NCBI GenBank assembly: GCA_017860335.1
Contig: JAFNAU010000028.1
Location: 1 to 12,047 of the forward strand
Source of the DNA: Bacteroidota bacterium
GTDB lineage: Bacteria > Bacteroidota > Bacteroidia > Bacteroidales > Paludibacteraceae
DNA: 12,047 nt
Direction: 5' to 3'
How positions within the stretch are numbered: position 1 is the first letter of the stretch; each line of letters starts with the position of its first letter. A program made the translations under genes and the position numbers. The notes below the pieces were generated by a model. The model was not told the origin of the DNA. It saw only the letters and a list, made by a program, of their open reading frames with translations, and searched no databases. Positions 1 through 6,025 of the stretch are shown piece by piece.

Positions 1-735
1 GCCATCGCAAAACACCAGGTTGATAACGCCATCGGGCAGTCCGGCTTCCCGAAGTACTTTCATGATGAGCGATGCGGAGTAAACGGCTGTTTTGGATGCT
101 TTCCACACTATGGTATTTCCCATCAGCGCAGGTGCACCGCCCAGATTGCCGGCTATGGAAGTGAAATTGAAAGGTGTGAGAGCAAATATAAATCCTTCGA
201 GAGGTCTCCACACAACACGGTCCCAGATACCGGGTGAGGAGTTAGGCTGCATGGCATACAACTCACACATATTTCTCACGTTGAAACGGTAGAAGTCAAC
301 CAATTCACAAACACAGTCAATTTCGGCTTGAAAGACATTCTTTGATTGTCCGAGCATGGTTGCTGCGTTAAATTCGTAGCGATAAGGTCCTGCAATAAGT
401 TCGGCTGCTTTGAGGAAAATGGCGGCACGGCTTTCCCAGTCCATGGCTTCCCAGGCAGGTTTAGCTGCGAGCGCAGCATCGATAGCCATTTGTACGTGCT
501 GTTTGTTACCCTGATGATAATGTCCGAGCAGGTGCTGGTGATCGTGAGGCGGACGTATATCCATCCTGTTGCCGGTACGCACTTCTTTTCCTCCAATAAT
601 CATCGGGATGTCCAGCCCTCCCTTATTCAGTTCTTCCAGTTTAAGTTTTATTGCTGTCCGCTCCGGTGAGCCGGGAGCATACGTTTTTACCGGTTCGTTT
701 TTGATGTCCGGCAGTTTGAAAAATCCTTTGGCCAT
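1..735 (-). CDS. pruA: L-glutamate gamma-semialdehyde dehydrogenase (1-pyrroline-5-carboxylate dehydrogenase), N-terminal part
   Basis: The enzyme oxidises L-glutamate 5-semialdehyde (from P5C) to glutamate with NAD+, the second step of proline catabolism, in the cytosol. The 245 codons read here run without a stop from an ATG at 733-735 to the window edge. The protein opens MAKGFFKLPDIKNEPVKTYA, which resembles the fungal/animal ALDH4-type P5C dehydrogenases rather than the PutA C-domain. The Rossmann-domain signature TPFNFTSIAGN is at residues 187-197, followed by GGAPALMGNTIVWKAS with the cofactor-binding Lys at 212, and then LREAGLPDGVINLVFCDG. The family is about 540 residues long, so the catalytic Glu and Cys lie outside the window and cannot be checked. 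The spacing to the MFS gene upstream (351 bases) argues for its own promoter. The family call is firm; it is an incomplete gene only because of the window edge. Confidence 0.95.
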   Translation of the reverse strand, partial: MAKGFFKLPDIKNEPVKTYAPGSPERTAIKLKLEELNKGGLDIPMIIGGKEVRTGNRMDIRPPHDHQHLLGHYHQGNKQHVQMAIDAALAAKPAWEAMDWESRAAIFLKAAELIAGPYRYEFNAATMLGQSKNVFQAEIDCVCELVDFYRFNVRNMCELYAMQPNSSPGIWDRVVWRPLEGFIFALTPFNFTSIAGNLGGAPALMGNTIVWKASKTAVYSASLIMKVLREAGLPDGVINLVFCDG

Positions 736-1086
736 GGTAGTATGAATTTAAGCAATGTGTTTTTTTTGTGAATGTTTTCTGAATTTTTATAACGATACAA
801 ATCTATAAAATATCTTTGAAATAAGTTTGTATCAGAAAGAATAATATGAGGCGAGAAATGAAAAAATGCCGGAGAATATATCGGCATAATGATTTTTCGA
901 AAATTGACTGAAAGAAGGCAGACTGAAATGTATCTGAAAACAAATAACATACGTCACAAATACACTAAAGCGCTAATTTTTTCAAAACAATCTCATAACA
1001 ACAGAATACATACGGAGTATTTAAAATCCAGCCGGATGAAGGCAGGCTTTAGTGACTGTGAAATAGAACCGTTACAAAAATATTTA
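736..1086. other. Intergenic spacer between pruA and the MFS gene
   Basis: This 351-base AT-rich spacer lies between two minus-strand genes. It holds one candidate minus-strand -7 box for pruA (798-805). A short plus-strand reading frame at 889-1155 runs into the end of the MFS gene; its basic, low-complexity composition and lack of any recognisable motif make it unlikely to be a gene. I see no strong terminator for the MFS gene: only weak 4-bp stems around 1021-1050, with a T-rich stretch on the minus strand. A TATCTTTG on the plus strand at 811-818 has no gene behind it. Confidence 0.6.
798..805 (-). promoter_or_regulatory. Candidate Bacteroidota -7 box for pruA
   Basis: On the minus strand this reads TAGATTTG, matching the Bacteroidota housekeeping -7 consensus TAnnTTTG, 62 bases upstream of the pruA ATG. 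There is no good TTTG at the -33 spacing, so the call rests on one box in AT-rich DNA. Confidence 0.35.
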
Positions 1087-2274
1087 TCAATTAATAGTTT
1101 CTTTTTTCGGCTTGGTTGTTATATAAATCAGCATCAGCAAAAGAGCGAGCAATGACATGACTCCCCCGAAGTAAAAAGGAATGGAAGAATTAACCTTGTC
1201 GTACAGTAATCCTGCAATCAGACTTGCCGGGAGAAGGGTAATGCCGAGCATCGCGTTGTAAATACCCATTCCGGTTCCTTTTTTGTTCTCGTCGGTGAGG
1301 TCGGAGATCATTGCTTTCTGTACACCATCGGTTAGCGCCGAGTAGATGCCGTACAGAGCAAACAGTGCGACGATGACGTAAACGTTGGCTGTAACTCCGA
1401 AACCGAAATAAACGAGCGAATAAATCAGAAAACCGGCTATCAGCAACTTCTCGCGGCCGATACGGTCGGACAGCGAACCGAACGGAATGGCAAGAAAAAC
1501 TGAAACCACACTTGAAATGAGATATACAAGCGGAATGAACGTTATTTTAATACCAACTTCATTGGCTTTAACCATCAGCAAAGCATCGGTCGAATTGCCC
1601 AGGGTGAAAATAAAGATGATGGCCAGAAAAAGGTAAAACCGTTTTGGAAAATCTGAGAAACGGAAATTTTTCATCAGACTTTCCTTCCTTTTTTTTGCTT
1701 CGCGAATACCAAAAACCAGTACAAACATTCCCAGAATACCCGGAATGCCAGCCAGCAGGAAGATTAGTCTGAAATCGCCGGGATGAAACAGCAGCAATAA
1801 AAATGCAAGCAACGGGCCAAGTATGGCTCCGCTGTTGTCCATCGCTTTGTGCAGTCCGAAGCTTCTGCCCACCTCATTTCCATTGACCGAACCTGCAACC
1901 AGACTATCGCGGGGAGCAGTACGAATGCCTTTCCCGACCCGTTCGATAAACCGGAAAATCAGTACCTGCAACGGACTGACCACGAGGGCATAGACAGGCA
2001 TAATCAAAGCAGATAATCCATAGCCAATCAGCATAAATGGTTTGTTGCGCCCGATGCGATCGCTCCAGTATCCCGAAAATGCCTTGATGAGTGAAGCGGT
2101 GCTCTCTGCAATCCCTTCGATGAGCGAAAGACTGGTCTTGGAAGCCCCGATGGACATCAGAAATAAAGGCATCACCGAATAAACCATTTTAACAGACGTA
2201 TCGGTCAGGAAACTGACAATGCCAGTATAGAATACGTTGGGTGTAAATCCGAAAATTTTCTTTTTTTCAATCAT
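1087..2274 (-). CDS. Major facilitator superfamily transporter, substrate unknown
   Basis: This is a 395-residue inner-membrane protein with the length and hydrophobic pattern of a 12-helix MFS carrier. Motif A appears in both halves: GYWSDRIGR at residues 68-76 and GSLSDRIGR at 266-274, in the loops after helices 2 and 8. RFIERVGKGIRTAPRDSL (108-125) marks helix 4 and the following loop, and DNSGAILGPLLA (146-157) looks like the motif C glycine/proline helix of drug:proton antiporters. A basic loop (REAKKRKESLMKNFRF, 191-206) separates the halves. These features favour an exporter-like drug/H+ antiporter, but they do not give the substrate. The ATG at 2272-2274 is preceded by a 343-base divergent spacer. 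The gene is complete and stands alone on its strand; the P5C dehydrogenase 351 bases downstream is probably transcribed separately. Confidence 0.85.
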   Translation of the reverse strand: MIEKKKIFGFTPNVFYTGIVSFLTDTSVKMVYSVMPLFLMSIGASKTSLSLIEGIAESTASLIKAFSGYWSDRIGRNKPFMLIGYGLSALIMPVYALVVSPLQVLIFRFIERVGKGIRTAPRDSLVAGSVNGNEVGRSFGLHKAMDNSGAILGPLLAFLLLLFHPGDFRLIFLLAGIPGILGMFVLVFGIREAKKRKESLMKNFRFSDFPKRFYLFLAIIFIFTLGNSTDALLMVKANEVGIKITFIPLVYLISSVVSVFLAIPFGSLSDRIGREKLLIAGFLIYSLVYFGFGVTANVYVIVALFALYGIYSALTDGVQKAMISDLTDENKKGTGMGIYNAMLGITLLPASLIAGLLYDKVNSSIPFYFGGVMSLLALLLMLIYITTKPKKETIN

Positions 2275-2358
2275 AATTCGAATGAAGAATGTGTGCAGAC
2301 CGCGTTCGCAATTCGGCAGAACTCATTCAGTGGGTTAAAAATTTCAGGAACGGGATTA

Positions 2359-2366
2359 CAAAAGTA
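2359..2366 (-). promoter_or_regulatory. Candidate -7 box for the MFS gene
   Basis: The minus strand reads TACTTTTG, a match to TAnnTTTG, 84 bases upstream of the MFS start codon. No clear -33 TTTG accompanies it. It is plausible from its place and orientation only. Confidence 0.35.
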
Positions 2367-2443
2367 ATCAGAAAACACGACTTTTGAATGTTATTTCCCG
2401 ACATTTTCTTCGCGGATATAATTATTCGGTTCACAAATCGGGA

Positions 2444-2467
2444 GTGATGAATCAATTGAATAAATTT
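2444..2467 (+). repeat. Split repeat GTGATGAAT-N6-AATAAATTT, copy 1
   Basis: GTGATGAAT (2444-2452) and AATAAATTT (2459-2467) recur in the same order, with 5 instead of 6 bases between them, at 3453-3475 upstream of the fusion gene. Here the element begins 66 bases before the -7 box of the SDR promoter. It may be an operator shared by the two genes, or a remnant of a duplicated promoter region. Confidence 0.5.
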
Positions 2468-2486
2468 TTATTTTATGTTACAAAGC

Positions 2487-2517
2487 TGTTTCAATCGTAA
2501 AATAATCGTTAACTTTG
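2487..2517 (+). promoter_or_regulatory. Promoter of the SDR gene
   Basis: TAACTTTG (2510-2517) fits the Bacteroidota -7 consensus TAnnTTTG exactly, about 100 bases before the SDR ATG. Upstream, TGTTTCAAT (2487-2495) sits at the -33 distance. The same pair, TGATTCAAT and TAACTTTG with one base more between them, stands before the fusion gene. Transcription should start near 2522-2525. Confidence 0.7.
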
Positions 2518-2520
2518 CAT

Positions 2521-2538
2521 CTGGTTTTTTAAAACCAG
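2521..2538 (+). repeat. Inverted repeat at the probable 5' end of the SDR transcript
   Basis: CTGGTTTTTTAAAACCAG has arms of 8 bases (2521-2528, 2531-2538) around two bases, or 7-base arms with a 4-base loop. It begins 4 bases after the -7 box, so it either covers the transcription start as an operator or forms a hairpin at the very 5' end of the mRNA. It is not followed by a T run after the second arm, so it is not a normal terminator. Confidence 0.55.
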
Positions 2539-2617
2539 TTCAACCAATCGCACCGTCAAAGATTTACGTATTTTCAGTTTGGAAATTCACAGTAATATAC
2601 CTCACAATCAGAAACTA

Positions 2618-3346
2618 ATGAATAAATGTATATTAATTACCGGAGGTACAAAAGGTATCGGGTATGCCATTGCCGAAATTCTTGCCAAGTCCGGTTATAA
2701 TCTTTTGCTCACTTTCGGTGCTGACCAACAGCAGGCGATAACGGTTCAGGCTGAATTACGTGGTAAATATGCTGTAAAAGTGGAGGTGCTGCAGGCTGAC
2801 ATTTCCGAAAAATCTTCGATTGATAAGATTGCATCGTTTCTCGATGCCGACGATATTCATCCGTTTTCGGTAGTGTTCAATGCCGGTCTGACCTGCAGGA
2901 CACCCTTCGAACAAATGACACTGGAAGAGTGGGAGCGGGTGTTTTTTGCTAATGTTCATTTTCCGGTTTTTCTGCTCCAGCGTATTTGCGGCAAGTTGCA
3001 ATCCGGAGGAAATGTGGTGTTTACCGGTTCGCTGATGGGTGAATATGCCCATTCGGTTTCGCTGGCTTATGGAGTAACCAAGTCGGCAGTACACTCGCTG
3101 GTAAAAAATCTGGTAAAGTTCATGCAACCTTATAGAATCCGTGTCAATGCGGTTGCTCCCGGTTTTGTGGATACAGAATGGCAAAAAAACAAGCCTGCTG
3201 AGATCAGAAAAAGCATTGAAAGCAAGATAGCCCTCGGAAGGTTTTGCAGCCCGGAGGAATTGTCTGAAATATATAAACTAATCATCGAAAACAACTATTT
3301 TAACGGAGAGGTGATTACCATGAGCGGTGGTTATTCATTCAGGTGA
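2618..3346 (+). CDS. Short-chain dehydrogenase/reductase, FabG-like
   Basis: This is a 242-residue classical SDR, a cytosolic NAD(P)H-dependent carbonyl reductase. Its motifs are complete: TGGTKGIG cofactor loop at residues 8-15, D61 in the QADIS segment, NAG at 88-90, Asn112, catalytic Ser138, YGVTK (Tyr151, Lys155), PG at 181-182 and the C-terminal GG of the SDR fold. The length is that of FabG (about 245). I chose the ATG at 2618 because it places the TGGTKGIG strand at the very N-terminus as usual; a TTG 39 bases upstream is in frame but adds an unstructured stretch. It is close to 3-oxoacyl-ACP reductases, but such a call from sequence alone is unsafe: it may equally reduce a keto-sugar or another small ketone. 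Its promoter region resembles that of the fusion gene 335 bases downstream, which suggests, but does not prove, that it belongs to the same pathway. Confidence 0.88.
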   Translation: MNKCILITGGTKGIGYAIAEILAKSGYNLLLTFGADQQQAITVQAELRGKYAVKVEVLQADISEKSSIDKIASFLDADDIHPFSVVFNAGLTCRTPFEQMTLEEWERVFFANVHFPVFLLQRICGKLQSGGNVVFTGSLMGEYAHSVSLAYGVTKSAVHSLVKNLVKFMQPYRIRVNAVAPGFVDTEWQKNKPAEIRKSIESKIALGRFCSPEELSEIYKLIIENNYFNGEVITMSGGYSFR

Positions 3347-3452
3347 TTTACCGGGACTCCACAAACGAGACGTAAAATGTAAGATGAGTTAAATTACATT
3401 GTGATGTCCCCCGAAATATCTCCATATTGAGCTGACCGCTGTCAGTTTAGGC

Positions 3453-3475
3453 GTGATGAATGATTCAATAAATTT
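3453..3475 (+). repeat. Split repeat GTGATGAAT-N5-AATAAATTT, copy 2
   Basis: This is the second copy of the element at 2444-2467: GTGATGAAT at 3453-3461 and AATAAATTT at 3467-3475. Here it begins only 32 bases before the -7 box, so it overlaps the -33 region of the promoter. A protein bound here would interfere with polymerase, while copy 1 lies further upstream. Confidence 0.5.
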
Positions 3476-3492
3476 AAAAAATACTAACTTTG
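3461..3492 (+). promoter_or_regulatory. Promoter of the fusion-gene operon
   Basis: TAACTTTG (3485-3492) is an exact match to TAnnTTTG, with TGATTCAAT (3461-3469) at the -33 position. Both the boxes and the following GCA are the same as in the SDR promoter apart from one base in the upstream box and one in spacing. It predicts a leader of about 180 bases before the ATG at 3682. Confidence 0.65.
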
Positions 3493-3604
3493 CAGTTTGT
3501 AAAAGCCGAAAAGTTGGTTTTTTAGCATAAAAATACGTGTTGATTTATTTTTTCACTATATTTACCTGCTGAAAATATCAGATTTATAATAATCCTATAT
3601 TCAC

Positions 3605-3638
3605 CGGTTTTGTTGAATGTCATAATTCAACGGGACTG
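3605..3638 (+). promoter_or_regulatory. Leader hairpin 1 of the fusion gene
   Basis: GTTGAAT (3612-3618) and ATTCAAC (3625-3631) form a perfect 7-bp stem with a 6-base loop. The stem can be lengthened to 14 pairs (3605-3618 with 3625-3638) using four G-U pairs, which points to an RNA rather than a DNA-binding structure. I do not recognise it as any known riboswitch. Confidence 0.4.
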
Positions 3639-3641
3639 ATG

Positions 3642-3670
3642 CTGTAATATGAATTACAGATTTTATTTTT
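3642..3670 (+). terminator. Terminator-like hairpin just before the fusion-gene ATG
   Basis: CTGTAAT (3642-3648), loop ATGA, ATTACAG (3653-3659): a perfect 7-bp stem directly followed by a T-rich tract (3661-3670, ten bases with one A). It lies 22 bases before the start codon and downstream of the operon promoter, so if it terminates at all it acts as an attenuator in the leader. The stem is AT-rich and weak, so it may only affect translation. Confidence 0.4.
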
Positions 3671-3681
3671 AAAAGAAAATT

Positions 3682-5028
3682 ATGAGAAAAGTCATTACAT
3701 ACGGTACTTTCGATCTTTTTCATCAGGGTCATGTTAATCTGTTGCGGCGTGCAAAAGAACTTGGTGACTATCTCATCGTTGGTGTGACTACCGAAAACTA
3801 TGATAAGGGACGTGGCAAACTGAACGTGCACCGTACTTTGATGGAACGAATAGAGGATGTGCGAAATGCCGGTTTTGCAGATGAAATTATTATTGAGGAA
3901 TATGAAGGGCAAAAGATTGACGATATATTGAGGTATGAGGTTGATGTTTTTGCCATTGGTTCCGACTGGCTTGGCAAGTTTGATTATCTGGGTGAATACT
4001 GTCAGGTGGTGTACCTGGAGAGAACAAAAGGTGTATCCAGTACTCAGCTCAGGATGGAAGCGCAGTCTGTTATCGAACTTGGTGTTATCGGGAGTGGCAG
4101 AATTGCCGACAGGCTTATACCCGAATCAAAATATGTGAGCGGAATTGATGTCAAAGGGGTTTATAATCCTGATACAGAAGCAGCAATGGCATTTTGCGAA
4201 AAGCATGAACTCAGCTTCAGTTGCGATGATTTCGATGATTTTATTTCGAAAGTGGATGCCGTTTACATTACTTCTCCGCATTATACTCATAACGACTACA
4301 TCCGCCGTTGCCTGGAAAACGGCAAGCATGTATTGTGTGAGAAGCCCCTCGTTTTGTCGGCTCAGGAAGCAGAAGAACTGTATCGGCTTGCCGAAGAAAA
4401 AGGTCTTGTGCTCAAGGAAGCCATCAAAACAGCATACTGTCCCGGATTTGCACATCTTATCACGGTCGTGAAAAGCGGTGTGATAGGAAGTATTAAGGAT
4501 ATTGATGTGTCGTTTACGAAGCTCTGCAGTACAAATGCGCGTGAACTTGATCCGAAACAGGCGGGAGGCAGTATGAATGAACTGGCTTCCTATGTGTTGC
4601 TGCCAATCATCAAAATACTCGGTATGGAGTATGAAGATATACATTTTTTCTCGTACAGAAGTAATGCTGTTGACCTTTATACCAAAGGACTTGTTTTGTA
4701 TAAACATGCTACAGCCTCGTTCAAAGTGGGACTGGGTGTGAAAACAGAAGGTGAAATGATTATCAGCGGTACAAAAGGATATGCCTATGTGCCGGCTCCG
4801 TGGTGGAAAACTGAGTATTTCGAACTGAGGTACGAAGATCTTAACCAGACCCGGAAGTACTTTTACAAATTCGACGGTGAAGGCCTGAGGTACGAACTGA
4901 ACGATTTTCTGATTGAAATGAATAATCCTCAGTTCAAACAGTTCAAATTACAGAATGCTGAGTCTGTTGCAATCGCCAACATTATCGAGAAATTTGGGAA
5001 TAGCCATAATGTTTATAATATATTCTGA
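3682..5028 (+). CDS. Fusion of TagD-like cytidylyltransferase and Gfo/Idh/MocA oxidoreductase
   Basis: The 448-residue cytosolic protein has two enzyme domains. Residues 1-128 are a nucleotidyltransferase very like glycerol-3-phosphate cytidylyltransferase TagD: YGTFDLFHQGH (7-17, HxGH at 14-17), EGQK (75-78), IGSDWLGKFDYL (92-103) and ERTKGVSST (113-121, the RTxGxSxT motif). Such enzymes make CDP-alcohols from CTP and an alcohol phosphate. Residues 131-448 are a Gfo/Idh/MocA NAD(P)-dependent oxidoreductase: GVIGSGRIA (134-142) in the Rossmann fold and HVLCEKPL (216-223) with the conserved Lys221. The family usually acts on sugars or inositols. The frame is continuous with no linker anomaly, so the fusion is real and not an assembly slip within one frame. 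One reading is that one half makes or reduces a sugar-derived alcohol and the other loads it onto CMP. The substrate is not visible from sequence. The next gene is a CDP-alcohol phosphatidyltransferase, the natural user of the product. Confidence 0.9.
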   Translation: MRKVITYGTFDLFHQGHVNLLRRAKELGDYLIVGVTTENYDKGRGKLNVHRTLMERIEDVRNAGFADEIIIEEYEGQKIDDILRYEVDVFAIGSDWLGKFDYLGEYCQVVYLERTKGVSSTQLRMEAQSVIELGVIGSGRIADRLIPESKYVSGIDVKGVYNPDTEAAMAFCEKHELSFSCDDFDDFISKVDAVYITSPHYTHNDYIRRCLENGKHVLCEKPLVLSAQEAEELYRLAEEKGLVLKEAIKTAYCPGFAHLITVVKSGVIGSIKDIDVSFTKLCSTNARELDPKQAGGSMNELASYVLLPIIKILGMEYEDIHFFSYRSNAVDLYTKGLVLYKHATASFKVGLGVKTEGEMIISGTKGYAYVPAPWWKTEYFELRYEDLNQTRKYFYKFDGEGLRYELNDFLIEMNNPQFKQFKLQNAESVAIANIIEKFGNSHNVYNIF

Positions 5029-5081
5029 TTTAAGTTTTTAAATAAAGCCTAAATATATCTGTAATACACTGTGAAACGAAT

Positions 5082-5095
5082 TCCTGTTTTCAGGA
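5082..5095 (+). repeat. Small inverted repeat before the CDP-alcohol transferase gene
   Basis: TCCTG-TTTT-CAGGA forms a 5-bp stem with a 4-base loop, 38 bases before the chosen ATG. Its T-containing tail is poor, so it is not a convincing terminator; it may be an mRNA processing or stability hairpin between operon genes. Confidence 0.3.
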
Positions 5096-5133
5096 CAAGT
5101 TTTGTAATAACTAAAAAAACAAATAATTTACGC

Positions 5134-6012
5134 ATGAATAAAGAATTTGAAGCTTCATTAAAGTCAATAGAAACAGAAAATTATCTTGACAGAGTCTTCT
5201 ACCGCCCTATAGGTTTCAAAATTGCAAAAGCACTGACCGGAACAGGCATCACCCCAAATATGATAACCATTCTTTCCATATTTGTGGGATCAGTCGCCGG
5301 CGTTTTGTGGTTTTTCCCTTATTCTCTCACCTACGCTATTGTTGGTATAGTTTCGCTGATTGTTGCCAATATCCTGGATTGTGTCGACGGACAGCTGGCT
5401 CGTCTGACCGGAATTAAATCCGAAATCGGACGAATTCTCGACGGTTTTGCCGGTGACTTATGGTTTTTGCTCATTTACATTGCGTTTGCGCACCGCCTCA
5501 ACGTGGATTGTGTCACCTGGTTGTTTTGGCTTGCGGCAGTTGCCATGGGGATTTCACACCTTAATCAGGCTGCCATGACCGATTATTACAAAACGCTTCA
5601 CCTGTTTTTTATCAGCAAGGAAAAAGGCAAAGAATTCGAGTCCTCCGAACGTATTAAAGCCCGTGTGGCAGCCATGCCAAAGGGTGTAAATCGCTTCTTT
5701 TCAAAATTTTACATTATCTATACGCTCATTCAGGAAAAACAAACTCCGGAATTGCAGAAATTACTGGCCGGTTTGAAAGAAAAGTACGGTGAGGAAATCC
5801 CTGACGACTTTCGGTTGAAATTCAGAGCTGAAAGCCGCAAACTGATGCACTGGATTGACTGGATGACCTTTAACGGACTTTCATTAGTTTTGTTTTTGTC
5901 GGTACTGCTCAATGCAGTCTGGATATATCTGGTTTGGGTAATTATTATATTGAATATTCTTAATAAAATAATCAGGCTGAGACACGAGAAGATGTGTAAA
6001 TCGCTTGAATAA
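5134..6012 (+). CDS. CDP-alcohol phosphatidyltransferase family membrane enzyme
   Basis: The 292-residue inner-membrane protein transfers a phospho-alcohol or phosphatidyl group from a CDP-linked donor. Its signature runs from residue 82: D82CVD85GQLAR90, eight residues, G99, RIL, D103, which fits DxxDGxxAR-x8-GxxxD. The last Asp of the consensus, expected at 107, is Gly; an Asp stands one place later at 108 (DGFAGD). TPN-type motif GITPNMIT lies before helix 1. A hydrophilic stretch of about 90 residues (roughly 160-250) separates the catalytic helices from the last two, unlike the compact PgsA type. I chose the ATG at 5134; a GTG 63 bases upstream is in frame but adds a non-conserved basic tail. 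It follows the cytidylyltransferase fusion by 105 bases and nearly touches the next gene, so the three likely form one operon. With a CDP-alcohol maker next door, donor = CDP-polyol and acceptor = lipid is more likely than CDP-diacylglycerol as donor; this is inference. Confidence 0.88.
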   Translation: MNKEFEASLKSIETENYLDRVFYRPIGFKIAKALTGTGITPNMITILSIFVGSVAGVLWFFPYSLTYAIVGIVSLIVANILDCVDGQLARLTGIKSEIGRILDGFAGDLWFLLIYIAFAHRLNVDCVTWLFWLAAVAMGISHLNQAAMTDYYKTLHLFFISKEKGKEFESSERIKARVAAMPKGVNRFFSKFYIIYTLIQEKQTPELQKLLAGLKEKYGEEIPDDFRLKFRAESRKLMHWIDWMTFNGLSLVLFLSVLLNAVWIYLVWVIIILNILNKIIRLRHEKMCKSLE

Positions 6013-6025
6013 TAAATTTTTCGAT

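Larger units (their letters stand above)
2275..2617. other. Divergent promoter region between the MFS gene and the SDR gene
   Basis: This 343-base spacer carries a candidate minus-strand -7 box for the MFS gene (2359-2366), a repeat shared with the region upstream of the fusion gene (2444-2467), a good plus-strand promoter for the SDR gene (2487-2517) and an 18-base near-perfect inverted repeat at its probable transcription start (2521-2538). I see no reading frame of note in it. Confidence 0.7.
3347..3681. other. Spacer and long 5' leader of the fusion gene
   Basis: This 335-base spacer contains a weak 7-bp stem (AATGTAA 3376-3382 with TTACATT 3394-3400) with no T run, so no convincing terminator for the SDR gene. 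It also holds the second copy of the split repeat (3453-3475), a promoter with -7 box at 3485-3492, the block TGGTTTTTTA (3515-3524) that also follows the SDR promoter, and two hairpins (3605-3638 and 3642-3659) in a leader of about 180 bases. I find no small reading frame in it that I would call a gene. Confidence 0.65.

Noticed and set aside
276..669. Open frames on both strands at the left end that conflict with pruA
   Set aside because: The minus-strand pruA frame is continuous from 735 to the window edge and carries clear family motifs; the others are out-of-frame shadows.
811..818. A perfect plus-strand -7 box TATCTTTG in the pruA-MFS spacer
   Set aside because: No convincing plus-strand gene or RNA follows it, and such boxes are expected by chance in AT-rich DNA.
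889..1155. An 88-codon plus-strand open frame between pruA and the MFS gene
   Set aside because: It overlaps the 3' end of the well-supported MFS gene, has basic low-complexity content and no recognisable motif, and has no promoter at a suitable distance.
4126..4707. A 193-codon minus-strand open frame inside the fusion gene
   Set aside because: It lies wholly antisense to the Gfo/Idh/MocA domain, whose motifs are intact in the plus frame; the antisense product is rich in His, Phe and Cys with no family pattern.
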